Shown: in pieces, positions 1-8,516 of the stretch | How positions within the stretch are numbered: the first letter of the stretch is position 1 | How the letters are laid out: every line of letters starts with the position of its first letter | DNA from: Salmonella bongori NCTC 12419 | GTDB taxonomy: Bacteria; Pseudomonadota; Gammaproteobacteria; Enterobacterales; Enterobacteriaceae | NCBI RefSeq assembly: GCF_000252995.1 | Contig: NC_015761.1 | Coordinates: forward strand, 1,054,001 to 1,118,000 | DNA: 64,000 bases | Direction of reading: 5' to 3' | Notes under the pieces: model-generated | Told to the model about the DNA's origin: nothing | Seen by the model: only the letters and a program-made list of their open reading frames with translations | The model's database searches: none | Position numbers and translations under genes: made by a program

Positions 1-421
1 GGCGAGCGTTCTGTTCGAACTGGCCGTAGAAGGCGGGATTCGCACCCAGCGCACAACCAAAGGCTGCCTTATAATCCGGTGTTCGCCCCATCCAGCCGTA
101 GCTCAGGCGCGACCATTCTGCGATAGCATCACGCTGTTGACGCAGATCGTCTGCGCTTTTTGCCACGCGGAAAAATTTGTGCGTATAGCCGCCGCTGCCG
201 GTATCGGTATTCCAGCACAGGGTATCCTGCATCGCGGGTTTGTGTAATGCGTCATACAGTTGTGCGACAGACGCTGCAGCATTACGGAATGCCGGGTGCG
301 TCGTGACATCCTTAACGCGTTCGCCGTAAATATAGATTTCTCGCCCATCCTGCAGGCTTTTTAAATACTCTTCGCCAGTTAACGGACGCTTGCTATCAGT
401 ACGAAAATCTTCAGGTTTCAT
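1..421 (-). CDS. hpaB: 4-hydroxyphenylacetate 3-monooxygenase, oxygenase component (N-terminal part)
   Basis: Only the first 140 codons are in the window; the gene runs off the left edge. The protein starts MKPEDFRTDSKRPLTGEEYL and continues with the LYDALHKP...QDTLCWNTDTG segment typical of the large FADH2-dependent HpaB monooxygenase (about 520 residues). HpaB works with the flavin reductase HpaC and hydroxylates 4-hydroxyphenylacetate to homoprotocatechuate, the first step of the pathway encoded to the right. The start at 421 is the only ATG giving the family N-terminus. hpaR lies 217 bases upstream on the same strand. The gap holds a hairpin (607-627) without a T-run and AT-rich sequence that could carry the hpaBC promoter (inference). 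Confidence 0.93.
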   Translation of the reverse strand, partial: MKPEDFRTDSKRPLTGEEYLKSLQDGREIYIYGERVKDVTTHPAFRNAAASVAQLYDALHKPAMQDTLCWNTDTGSGGYTHKFFRVAKSADDLRQQRDAIAEWSRLSYGWMGRTPDYKAAFGCALGANPAFYGQFEQNAR

Positions 422-638
422 TGCGGCCTCTTCATGGTAAGCGGATTTATTTTGTTAATGATTTGTTTGTTCTTTGTTGTTTAATTGAATAGTCAGAAGA
501 GCAAACTGTGAAGAGACTTTCAGGACAACGGCGGGTACTTTTCAGATGACCGCTGAAGAGGACGCGTAAAATGCGATCGGCGTCAACATGATTATCGGGA
601 GGGGATTCCCACGTCGCCGGCGTGGGAGTGTAATAACA

Positions 639-1079
639 CTATGCGTCGTCTTCGCCATCAGTGTGCTGGCCTCCAAGGGCAATAAGATCGTCCAACAGCA
701 ACATCAATTGCTGCATTTTCCCAGGTGTAAAGTCCGCCTCAATTTTTCGATAAGCCTCTTCTACCTGCGTCCGGGCGTGGGCATACAACGTTTGCCCCTG
801 AGGTGTCAGCATGACATAAAGTTTGCGTTGATCGTTCACCGGTTTTAATCGCAACACCAACCCGTCTCGTTCCATACGCGTCAATATTCCCGTCAGACTT
901 GGCCGCAGGATACAGCTCCGAAAGGCCAGATCGTGAAAATCTATGGATGGACTTTCAGCCAGTATCCGCACAATGCGCCATTGCTGCTCGGTCAGATTGT
1001 GGCTTTTAACGATGGGGCGGAAGTAGGTCATTGCCGCTTCGCGCGCCTGAAGCAGTGCGATGGTTAATGAATCATGCAT
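639..1079 (-). CDS. hpaR: HpaR, MarR-family repressor of the hpa genes
   Basis: A 146-residue MarR-family protein. The winged-helix DNA-binding core spans about residues 28-105 (LTEQQWRIVRIL, then the recognition helix region LRPSLTGILTRMERDGLV and the wing NDQRKLYVMLT). Known HpaR represses the meta-cleavage operon in the absence of 4-hydroxyphenylacetate and also binds its own promoter. It is divergent from hpaG across a 274-base AT-rich gap that should hold its operators. It sits upstream of and on the same strand as hpaB. The size matches E. coli HpaR (about 148 residues). Confidence 0.93.
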   Translation of the reverse strand: MHDSLTIALLQAREAAMTYFRPIVKSHNLTEQQWRIVRILAESPSIDFHDLAFRSCILRPSLTGILTRMERDGLVLRLKPVNDQRKLYVMLTPQGQTLYAHARTQVEEAYRKIEADFTPGKMQQLMLLLDDLIALGGQHTDGEDDA

Positions 1080-1353
1080 AAAGGGGTCTCTTTTGCAGAA
1101 TTATTAATACCTGAATGATCTTATCTGGTGGTGTTATGCATGTCACCAGTTTGACGAGGATAGTCTATCAGAAATAAGGGTCTTTTTTTAACTAGTTGAT
1201 AATAAATAAACTTATTAATATTTTGTAAAAATATTGTTAATTAGATCACAAATAATTTACTTCAGTTTGCTAAATGTACAGCGAAAGCATAAATCTAATT
1301 ATTAATATATTAATGAAATTACAGCCCGTTAAATCGGCCTGAGGAGTTTATGT
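1080..1353. promoter_or_regulatory. hpaR-hpaG divergent control region
   Basis: AT-rich intergenic region between the repressor gene and its target operon. A perfect 14-bp palindrome, attaatatattaat, lies at 1301-1314, about 40 bases before the hpaG start. It is a good candidate HpaR operator because MarR proteins bind AT-rich palindromes; a related attaatat occurs near 1213. A CRP-like site, TGTTA-N6-TCACA, lies at 1235-1250 and matches 9 of 10 conserved bases. Catabolite control of the hpa operon is known in E. coli, but both site assignments here are inference from motif matching. Confidence 0.55.
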
Positions 1354-2643
1354 ATGAAGGGGACTGTTTTCGCTGTTGCGTTAAATCATCGCAGCCAACT
1401 GGATGCCTGGCGAGAGGCTTTCTCTCAGCCTCCCTATAATGCGCCACCTAAAACCGCCGTTTGGTTTATCAAGCCGCGTAACACGGTGATTCACCATGGC
1501 GAACCGATTCCTTACCCGCAGGGGGAAAAGGTATTGAGCGGCGCGACCGTGGCGCTCATCGTGGGCAAAACCGCCAGCCAGGTACGCCCTGAATCCGCGG
1601 CGGATTATATCGCCGGGTATGCGCTGGCTAATGAAGTCAGCCTGCCGGAAGAGAGCTTTTACCGCCCGGCAATTAAAGCGAAGTGTCGCGATGGCTTTTG
1701 CCCGCTGGGTGAAATGGCGTCCCTGGCTGACGTGGATAATCTCACCATTATCACTGAAATTAACGGACGAGAAGCCGACCACTGGAATACTGCCGATTTG
1801 CAGCGTAGCGCCGCACAACTGCTAAGTGCGTTAAGTGAGTTCGCTACGCTTAACCCTGGCGATGCGATTTTACTGGGGACGCCGCAGAATCGCGTTGCGC
1901 TGCGGCCCGGCGATCGGGTGCGTATTCTGGCGAAAGGTTTACCCGCTCTGGAAAACCCGATCGTCGCAGAAGATGAATTTGTCCGCCATCACACGTTTAC
2001 CTGGCCGCTGTCTGCGACGGGAACCTTATTCGCACTGGGTCTGAACTATGCCGATCACGCCAGCGAACTGGCATTCACCCCGCCGAAAGAGCCGCTGGTC
2101 TTTATCAAAGCGCCCAACACCTTTAACGCGAATAACCAAACGTCGGTACGTCCGGACAACGTGGAATACATGCACTACGAAGCCGAGCTGGTGGTGGTGA
2201 TCGGTAAAACGGCGCGTAAGGTGAGCGAGGCCGACGCGATGCAGTATGTGGCGGGTTATACCATCTGCAACGACTACGCGGTTCGTGACTATCTGGAAAA
2301 CTACTACCGTCCGAACCTGCGGGTAAAAAGTCGCGACGGCCTGACGCCGATAGGCCCGTGGATTGTCGATAAAGAGGCGATTCCCGATCCACATAACTTA
2401 ACCCTGCGTACCTGGGTTAACGGCGAGCTTCGCCAGGAAGGGACGACAGCCGATCTGATCTTCAACATCCCGTTTCTGATTGCGTATTTGAGCGATTTTA
2501 TGACGTTGCAGCCGGGCGACATGATCGCTACCGGCACGCCAAAAGGTTTATCCGATGTGGTGCCTGGCGACGAAGTCATTGTTGAAGTAGAAGGCGTGGG
2601 GCGCCTGGTTAACCGAATCGTCAGTGAGGAGACGGCAAAATGA
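1354..2643 (+). CDS. hpaG: Bifunctional HHDD isomerase / OPET decarboxylase
   Basis: A 429-residue protein of two tandem fumarylacetoacetate-hydrolase-fold halves, about residues 1-205 and 215-429. Each half carries the motif pattern AxNYxDH or ALNHRSQ, then the EAELVVVIGK or VALIVGK strand, and ends in the GDxIxxGTPxG loop. HpaG decarboxylates 5-oxo-pent-3-ene-1,2,5-tricarboxylate and isomerises the product (2-hydroxyhepta-2,4-diene-1,7-dioate) in homoprotocatechuate meta-cleavage. The start at 1354 gives the family MKGTxFAVALNHRSQ N-terminus; an ATG four bases upstream is out of frame. It is first gene of the operon, and its stop overlaps hpaE by ATGA. Confidence 0.95.
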   Translation: MKGTVFAVALNHRSQLDAWREAFSQPPYNAPPKTAVWFIKPRNTVIHHGEPIPYPQGEKVLSGATVALIVGKTASQVRPESAADYIAGYALANEVSLPEESFYRPAIKAKCRDGFCPLGEMASLADVDNLTIITEINGREADHWNTADLQRSAAQLLSALSEFATLNPGDAILLGTPQNRVALRPGDRVRILAKGLPALENPIVAEDEFVRHHTFTWPLSATGTLFALGLNYADHASELAFTPPKEPLVFIKAPNTFNANNQTSVRPDNVEYMHYEAELVVVIGKTARKVSEADAMQYVAGYTICNDYAVRDYLENYYRPNLRVKSRDGLTPIGPWIVDKEAIPDPHNLTLRTWVNGELRQEGTTADLIFNIPFLIAYLSDFMTLQPGDMIATGTPKGLSDVVPGDEVIVEVEGVGRLVNRIVSEETAK

Positions 2644-4106
2644 AAAAAATAAATCATTGGATTAACGGAAAAAACGTTGGCAGTAGCGACTATTTCCAGA
2701 CGACCAACCCGGCGACCGGTGAAGTACTGGCGGACGTGGCCTCTGGCGGCGAAGCAGAAGTGAATCAGGCGGTGGCGGCGGCAAAAGCGGCGTTCCCGAA
2801 ATGGGCCAATCTGCCGATGAAAGAGCGTGCCCGTCTGATGCGCCGCCTCGGCGAGTTGATTGACCAGAACGTGCCGGAAATCGCGGCGATGGAAACCGCC
2901 GACACCGGTCTGCCTGTTCATCAGACCAAAAACGTACTCATCCCACGCGCGTCGCACAATTTCGAGTTTTTTGCTGAAGTGTGCCAGCAGATGAATGGCA
3001 AGACTTATCCGGTTGACGACAAGATGCTCAACTACACGTTGGTGCAGCCGGTTGGCGTATGTGCGCTGATCTCGCCGTGGAACGTACCGTTTATGACGGC
3101 GACCTGGAAGGTTGCGCCATGTCTGGCGCTGGGCAATACCGCGGTGCTGAAGATGTCCGAGTTGTCGCCGCTTACCGCCGATCGTCTGGGCGAGCTGGCG
3201 CTGGAAGCAGGCATTCCGCCAGGGGTGCTTAACGTGGTGCAGGGCTACGGCGGGACGGCGGGAGACGCGCTGGTGCGCCATCACGATGTGCGTGCCATCT
3301 CTTTTACTGGCGGCACCGCTACCGGGCGTAACATTATGAAAAATGCGGGCCTGAAAAAGTACTCAATGGAGCTGGGCGGTAAATCCCCGGTGCTGATTTT
3401 TGACGACGCCGATATAGAACGGGCGCTGGACGCTGCGCTGTTTACCATTTTTTCGATCAACGGTGAACGCTGCACCGCCGGTTCGCGCATTTTCATTCAG
3501 CAGAGCATCTACCCTGAGTTTGTGAAACGCTTTGCCGAGCGTGCCAGTCGTCTGCGCGTGGGCGATCCGACTGATCCGAACACGCAAGTCGGCGCGCTAA
3601 TTAGCAAGTCTCACTGGGAAAAAGTTTCTGGCTATATTCGCCTCGGTATTGAAGAAGGGGCAACTCTGCTGGCGGGCGGTGCGGAAAAACCCACCGACTT
3701 GCCTGCACATCTGCGCGGTGGCAATTTTCTGCGTCCGACGGTACTGGCGGACGTCGACAACCGGATGCGTGTGGCCCAGGAAGAGATTTTTGGCCCGGTG
3801 GCCTGCTTGCTGCCGTTTAAAGACGAAGCGGAAGGGCTGCGCCTGGCCAATGATGTTGAATACGGTCTCGCCTCTTATCTCTGGACGCAAGATGTCAGTA
3901 AAGTACTGCGCCTGGCACGCGGTATTGAAGCCGGGATGGTGTTCGTCAATACCCAGAATGTCCGCGACCTGCGCCAGCCGTTCGGCGGCGTGAAAGCCTC
4001 CGGCACGGGACGCGAAGGCGGCGAATATAGCTTTGAGGTGTTTGCGGAAATGAAAAATGTCTGCATCTCAATGGGCGACCATCCTATCCCAAAATGGGGA
4101 GTCTGA
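2640..4106 (+). CDS. hpaE: 5-carboxymethyl-2-hydroxymuconate semialdehyde dehydrogenase
   Basis: A 488-residue NAD-dependent aldehyde dehydrogenase. It shows the SPWNVPF substrate/cofactor segment, FTGGTATGR glycine motif, MELGGKSP with the catalytic Glu at 244, and GERCTAGSR with the nucleophilic Cys at 278. In the hpa pathway it oxidises the ring-cleavage semialdehyde made by HpaD to 5-carboxymethyl-2-hydroxymuconate. It overlaps hpaG by 4 bases and is followed after one base by hpaD, so the three genes are translationally coupled. Confidence 0.95.
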   Translation: MKKINHWINGKNVGSSDYFQTTNPATGEVLADVASGGEAEVNQAVAAAKAAFPKWANLPMKERARLMRRLGELIDQNVPEIAAMETADTGLPVHQTKNVLIPRASHNFEFFAEVCQQMNGKTYPVDDKMLNYTLVQPVGVCALISPWNVPFMTATWKVAPCLALGNTAVLKMSELSPLTADRLGELALEAGIPPGVLNVVQGYGGTAGDALVRHHDVRAISFTGGTATGRNIMKNAGLKKYSMELGGKSPVLIFDDADIERALDAALFTIFSINGERCTAGSRIFIQQSIYPEFVKRFAERASRLRVGDPTDPNTQVGALISKSHWEKVSGYIRLGIEEGATLLAGGAEKPTDLPAHLRGGNFLRPTVLADVDNRMRVAQEEIFGPVACLLPFKDEAEGLRLANDVEYGLASYLWTQDVSKVLRLARGIEAGMVFVNTQNVRDLRQPFGGVKASGTGREGGEYSFEVFAEMKNVCISMGDHPIPKWGV

Positions 4107-4107
4107 T

Positions 4108-4959
4108 ATGGGCAAGTTAGCGTTAGCAGCAAAAATTACCCACGTGCCATCGATGTATCTTTCTGAATTGCCAGGAAAAAACTTTGGTTGCCGTCAGGCA
4201 GCGATTGAGGGTCATATTGAGATTGGCAAACGTTGTCGCGACATGGGCGTCGACACCATTATTGTGTTTGACACCCACTGGTTGGTGAATAGCGCTTATC
4301 ACATTAACTGCGCCGACCGTTTCCAGGGGGTCTATACCAGCAACGAATTGCCGCACTTTATTCGCGATATGACTTACGACTATGACGGCAACCCGGCGTT
4401 GGGCCATCTTATTGCCGATGAAGCCGTCAAGATGGGCGTGCGTGCCAAAGCGCACAATATTCCCAGTCTGAAGCTGGAGTACGGCACGCTGGTGCCGATG
4501 CGCTATATGAACGCGGATAAGCATTTCAGGGTGGTCTCCATTTCGGCCTTCTGTACCGTTCACGATTTTGCCGACAGCCGCAGGCTGGGCGAAGCGATCC
4601 TCAAGGCGATTAAAAAGTATGACGGTACCGTAGCGGTATTGGCCAGTGGTTCGCTATCGCACCGTTTTATTGACGACCAGCGGGCGGAAGAGGGGATGAA
4701 TAGCTACACCCGCGAGTTTGACCGTCAGATGGACGAACGTGTGGTCAAGCTGTGGCGCGAAGGTGAATTCAAAGCGTTCTGCACCATGCTGCCGGAGTAC
4801 GCCGACTACTGCTACGGCGAAGGCAACATGCACGATACTGTGATGCTGCTGGGGATGCTGGGCTGGGATAAATACGACGGCAAGGTGGAATTTATCACCA
4901 ACCTGTTCGCCAGTTCCGGCACCGGCCAGGTCAACGCCGTTTTCCCACTGCCTGTGTAA
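4108..4959 (+). CDS. hpaD: Homoprotocatechuate 2,3-dioxygenase
   Basis: A 283-residue class III (LigB-like) extradiol dioxygenase. Likely iron ligands lie in KITHVPSM near the N-terminus and in the FDTHW loop, followed by a late acidic/His-rich segment (SLSHRFID). It opens the homoprotocatechuate ring between C2 and C3. The reading frame is open further upstream, but the start at 4108 gives MGKLALAAK, the family N-terminus and the family length of 283, and lies one base after hpaE. It is cytosolic. Confidence 0.95.
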   Translation: MGKLALAAKITHVPSMYLSELPGKNFGCRQAAIEGHIEIGKRCRDMGVDTIIVFDTHWLVNSAYHINCADRFQGVYTSNELPHFIRDMTYDYDGNPALGHLIADEAVKMGVRAKAHNIPSLKLEYGTLVPMRYMNADKHFRVVSISAFCTVHDFADSRRLGEAILKAIKKYDGTVAVLASGSLSHRFIDDQRAEEGMNSYTREFDRQMDERVVKLWREGEFKAFCTMLPEYADYCYGEGNMHDTVMLLGMLGWDKYDGKVEFITNLFASSGTGQVNAVFPLPV

Positions 4960-4968
4960 GGAATCATC

Positions 4969-5349
4969 ATGCCGCACTTTGTTGTTGAATGTACTGAAAA
5001 TATTCGCGAGCAGGCTGATTTACCCGGCCTGTTCAGTAAGGTGAACGACGCGCTGGCCGCGAGCGGTATTTTCCCGATGGGCGGCATCCGTAGCCGCGCC
5101 CACTGGCTGGATACCTGGCAGATGGCCGACGGTAAGCATGATTATGCTTTCGTGCATATGACACTGAAAATCGGTGCCGGGCGCAGCCTGGAAAGTCGTC
5201 AGGAGGTAGGTGAAATCCTGTTTGGGCTGATTAAGGCCCATTTCGCTGCGCTGATGGCGCATCGCTACCTGGCATTGTCGTTTGAGATTGCTGAGTTACA
5301 TCCGACGCTTAATTACAAACAGAACAACATACACGCGTTATTTAAATAG
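4969..5349 (+). CDS. hpaF: 5-carboxymethyl-2-hydroxymuconate delta-isomerase
   Basis: A 126-residue member of the CHMI branch of the tautomerase superfamily. The mature protein begins with Pro2 (MPHFVVECTENI), the catalytic proline of this superfamily, which fixes the start. It isomerises 5-carboxymethyl-2-hydroxymuconate to the substrate of HpaG. It follows hpaD by 9 bases. A REP-like palindrome separates it from hpaH. Confidence 0.94.
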   Translation: MPHFVVECTENIREQADLPGLFSKVNDALAASGIFPMGGIRSRAHWLDTWQMADGKHDYAFVHMTLKIGAGRSLESRQEVGEILFGLIKAHFAALMAHRYLALSFEIAELHPTLNYKQNNIHALFK

Positions 5350-5378
5350 CGTGCAAATTGCCCGGCTGAAAACCGTAG

Positions 5379-5404
5379 GCCGGATAAGCGAAGCGCCATC
5401 CGGC
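5379..5404. repeat. REP-like palindrome between hpaF and hpaH
   Basis: Inverted repeat gccggat / atccggc with a 12-base centre rich in gcg. This is the signature of enterobacterial REP (repetitive extragenic palindromic) units. It lies in the 78-base gap inside the operon and may stabilise the upstream mRNA (inference). Confidence 0.75.
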
Positions 5405-5427
5405 AATGCAATGTCACAGGAAACACT

Positions 5428-6231
5428 ATGCTCGATAAACAGACTCATATCCTGATAGCTCAGCGACTCAATCAGGCTGAAAAACAGCGCGAACAGATCC
5501 GTGCGGTATCGCTGGATTATCCGTCGATTACCATAGAAGACGCTTATGCCGTACAGCGTGAATGGGTCGGTATGAAAATTACCGAAGGACGTACGCTGAA
5601 AGGTCACAAAATTGGCCTGACCTCAAAAGCAATGCAGGCCAGTTCGCAAATCAGCGAGCCGGACTACGGCGCGCTGCTCGACGATATGTTCTTTCACGAT
5701 GGCAGTGATATTCCGACTGATCGCTTCATCGTTCCTCGTATTGAGGTTGAGCTGGCGTTTGTGCTGGCGAAACCGCTGCGTGGTCCGAACTGCACACTGT
5801 TCGACGTTTATAACGCTACCGACTACGTTATTCCGGCACTGGAGCTTATCGACGCCCGCTGCCACAACATCGACCCGGAAACCCGGCGTCCGCGCAAAGT
5901 GTTCGACACTATTTCTGATAATGCCGCCAATGCCGGGGTGATCCTCGGCGGCCGTCCGATTAGGCCGGACGAGCTGGACCTGCGCTGGATTTCTGCGCTG
6001 CTGTATCGAAACGGCGTAATTGAAGAGACCGGCGTCGCCGCAGGTGTGCTTAATCACCCGGCCAATGGCGTGGTGTGGCTGGCTAACAAGCTGGCGCCGT
6101 ACAACGTCCAACTGGAGGCAGGGCAGATTATTCTCGGCGGCTCGTTTACCCGCCCGGTGCCGGCGCGCAAGGGTGACACCTTTCATGTCGACTACGGCAA
6201 CATGGGCGCGATCAGTTGCCGATTCGTATAA
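5428..6231 (+). CDS. hpaH: 2-oxo-hept-4-ene-1,7-dioate hydratase
   Basis: A 267-residue hydratase of the MhpD/HpaH family, which shares the FAH-like fold. Family signatures include GRTLKGHKIGLTSKAMQ, the EPDYGALLDDMFF segment with metal-binding acids, RIEVELAFVL, and the C-terminal GQIILGGSFTRPVPARKGD. It hydrates 2-oxohept-4-ene-1,7-dioate to 2,4-dihydroxyhept-2-ene-1,7-dioate, the substrate of the aldolase HpaI, encoded 9 bases downstream. Confidence 0.95.
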   Translation: MLDKQTHILIAQRLNQAEKQREQIRAVSLDYPSITIEDAYAVQREWVGMKITEGRTLKGHKIGLTSKAMQASSQISEPDYGALLDDMFFHDGSDIPTDRFIVPRIEVELAFVLAKPLRGPNCTLFDVYNATDYVIPALELIDARCHNIDPETRRPRKVFDTISDNAANAGVILGGRPIRPDELDLRWISALLYRNGVIEETGVAAGVLNHPANGVVWLANKLAPYNVQLEAGQIILGGSFTRPVPARKGDTFHVDYGNMGAISCRFV

Positions 6232-6240
6232 GGAAAAACA

Positions 6241-7032
6241 ATGAAAAATGCTTTCAAAGACGCGTTAAAAGCGGGGCGTCCGCAAATTGGGTTATGGCTG
6301 GGACTGACCAGCAGTTACAGCGCCGAACTGTTAGCGGGTGCCGGATTCGACTGGCTACTGATCGACGGTGAACACGCGCCGAATCATGTGCAGACGGTGT
6401 TAACCCAGTTGCAGGCAATTGCGCCATACCCCAGCCAACCGGTGGTGCGCCCGTCATGGAGCGACGCGGTGCAGATTAAGCAATTACTGGATATCGGCGC
6501 GCAAACACTGCTGGTGCCGATGGTACAGAACGCCGATGAAGCGCGCGCCGCTGTAGCGGCCACGCGTTATCCCCCAGCCGGGATTCGAGGCGTCGGCAGC
6601 GCGTTGGCGCGGGCTTCTCGCTGGAATCGTATTCCGGACTATCTCCAGCAGGCCAACGAGGCGATGTGCGTACTGGCGCAGCTTGAAACCCGCGAAGCGA
6701 TGAATAACCTGGCGTCGATCCTCGATGTTGACGGCGTCGATGGCGTGTTTATCGGCCCGGCGGATCTCAGCGCCGATATGGGCTTTGCCGGTAATCCTCA
6801 ACACCCGGAAGTGCAGGCGGTGATAGAGACGGCCATCATGCAAATTCGCGCCGCAGGCAAAGCGCCGGGGATTTTGATGGCCAATGAACCGCTGGCGAAA
6901 CGTTATCTGGAACTTGGCGCGCTGTTTGTAGCTGTCGGCGTCGATACCACTCTGCTGGCGCGCGGTGCAGAGACGTTGGCGTCGCGCTTTGGCGCGGCGA
7001 AACGCTCGCCCGGTTCGCCCGGCGTTTATTAA
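6241..7032 (+). CDS. hpaI: 4-hydroxy-2-oxoheptanedioate aldolase
   Basis: A 263-residue class II metal-dependent aldolase of the HpcH/HpaI family. Motifs seen are LLIDGEHAPN near residue 40, the QLETREAMNN metal-ligand Glu region, and GPADLSADMG near residue 175. It cleaves 2,4-dihydroxyhept-2-ene-1,7-dioate to pyruvate and succinate semialdehyde, closing the pathway. A 98-base gap follows before hpaX. Confidence 0.95.
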   Translation: MKNAFKDALKAGRPQIGLWLGLTSSYSAELLAGAGFDWLLIDGEHAPNHVQTVLTQLQAIAPYPSQPVVRPSWSDAVQIKQLLDIGAQTLLVPMVQNADEARAAVAATRYPPAGIRGVGSALARASRWNRIPDYLQQANEAMCVLAQLETREAMNNLASILDVDGVDGVFIGPADLSADMGFAGNPQHPEVQAVIETAIMQIRAAGKAPGILMANEPLAKRYLELGALFVAVGVDTTLLARGAETLASRFGAAKRSPGSPGVY

Positions 7033-7130
7033 GCCAGGCAGGGTGGCGCCGCAGTGAACCGTAGGCCCCGGTAATCGCAGTGTACCGGGTAATCCGCTGT
7101 ACCTTACAAAAATTCCCATCAGAGGAAAAA

Positions 7131-8507
7131 ATGAGCGACACATCATCTGCACTTCCAAAAAGACACGAGTCTGCCCGTTCGCACAAGCAGCTTACCGCAG
7201 GCCAACAAACGGTCATTAATAAATTGTTCCGCCGACTGATCGTATTTTTATTTGTGTTGTTTATCTTCTCGTTTTTAGACCGTATCAATATCGGTTTTGC
7301 TGGCTTGACGATGGGGCAGGATCTGGGATTAAGCGCCACCATGTTTGGCCTTGCCACGACGCTGTTTTACGCCACCTATGTGATTTTCGGCATTCCCAGT
7401 AACATGATGTTGAGTATCGTCGGCGCACGCCGTTGGATTGCAACCATTATGGTGCTCTGGGGCATTGCCTCTACCGCCACGATGTTCGCGGTTGGGCCGA
7501 AAAGTCTCTATGTGTTGCGCATGTTGGTGGGCATTACCGAGGCGGGCTTTTTACCAGGGATATTGCTCTATTTAACGTACTGGTTTCCGGCGTTTTTCCG
7601 CGCCCGCGCCAATGCGCTATTTATGATTGCCATGCCGGTTACTACCGCGCTGGGATCAATGGTTTCCGGCTATATTTTATCGCTGGACGGTCTACTCAAT
7701 CTGCATGGCTGGCAGTGGTTATTCCTGCTGGAAGGTTTTCCGTCAGTTTTGCTGGGCATTATGGTGTGGTTTTACCTGGATGATACCCCGGCAAAAGCCA
7801 ACTGGCTGACGGCGGAGGATAAAAAATGCCTGCAGGAGATGATGGATAGTGACCGTCTGATTCTGGTGCAACCGGAAGGAACTATCAGCCATAACGCCAT
7901 GCAACAGCGTAGCCTGTGGCGCGAAGTGTTCACGCCAATGGTGCTAATGTATACGCTGGCCTATTTTTGCCTCACCAATACGCTTAGTGCCATTAGTATC
8001 TGGACGCCGCAAATTCTGAAAAGTTTTAACGAGGGCAGCAGCAATATCACTATTGGTCTGCTGGCAGCCATCCCGCAAGTGTGTACCATTCTTGGCATGA
8101 TTTACTGGAGCCGCCATTCGGACAAGCATCAGGAGCGTAAGCACCACACCGCGTTGCCGTTCCTGTTTGCCGCTGCAGGCTGGCTGCTGGCGTCGGCGAC
8201 TGACCATACCCTGGTCCAGCTATTAGGGATCGTGATGGCTTCCACCGGTTCCTTTAGCGCGATGGCCATCTTCTGGACCACGCCGGATCAGTCGATCAGT
8301 CTGCGCGCCAGAGCGATCGGCATTGCGGTAATCAATGCCACCGGCAATATTGGCTCCGCGCTGAGCCCGTTTATGATCGGCTGGCTAAAAGATCTTACTG
8401 GTAGTTTCAATAGCGGGCTCTGGTTTGTCGCTGCGCTATTAGTTATAGGCGCCGCCATTATCTGGCTAATTCCCATGAATGCATCGCGTCCGCGCGCTAC
8501 CCCTTGA
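7131..8507 (+). CDS. hpaX: 4-hydroxyphenylacetate permease (MFS)
   Basis: A 458-residue major facilitator of the anion:cation symporter group (phthalate permease/HpaX type) with about 12 predicted membrane segments. It has FSFLDRINIGFAG in TM1 and a long central cytoplasmic loop after WFYLDDTPAKANWLT. It imports 4-hydroxyphenylacetate across the inner membrane. The frame is open upstream from 7080, but the ATG at 7131 has a clear SD (agaggaaaaa) and gives the family start MSDTSSALPKRHES. Confidence 0.93.
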   Translation: MSDTSSALPKRHESARSHKQLTAGQQTVINKLFRRLIVFLFVLFIFSFLDRINIGFAGLTMGQDLGLSATMFGLATTLFYATYVIFGIPSNMMLSIVGARRWIATIMVLWGIASTATMFAVGPKSLYVLRMLVGITEAGFLPGILLYLTYWFPAFFRARANALFMIAMPVTTALGSMVSGYILSLDGLLNLHGWQWLFLLEGFPSVLLGIMVWFYLDDTPAKANWLTAEDKKCLQEMMDSDRLILVQPEGTISHNAMQQRSLWREVFTPMVLMYTLAYFCLTNTLSAISIWTPQILKSFNEGSSNITIGLLAAIPQVCTILGMIYWSRHSDKHQERKHHTALPFLFAAAGWLLASATDHTLVQLLGIVMASTGSFSAMAIFWTTPDQSISLRARAIGIAVINATGNIGSALSPFMIGWLKDLTGSFNSGLWFVAALLVIGAAIIWLIPMNASRPRATP

Positions 8508-8516
8508 GGAGAAACG

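Noticed and set aside
1350..1352. ATG just upstream of the chosen hpaG start
   Set aside because: It is out of frame with hpaG; the ATG at 1354 gives the conserved N-terminus.
2304..3284. Long 326-codon minus-strand ORF across hpaG and hpaE
   Set aside because: Antisense shadow of two well-supported genes; Arg/His-rich composition with no recognisable domain.
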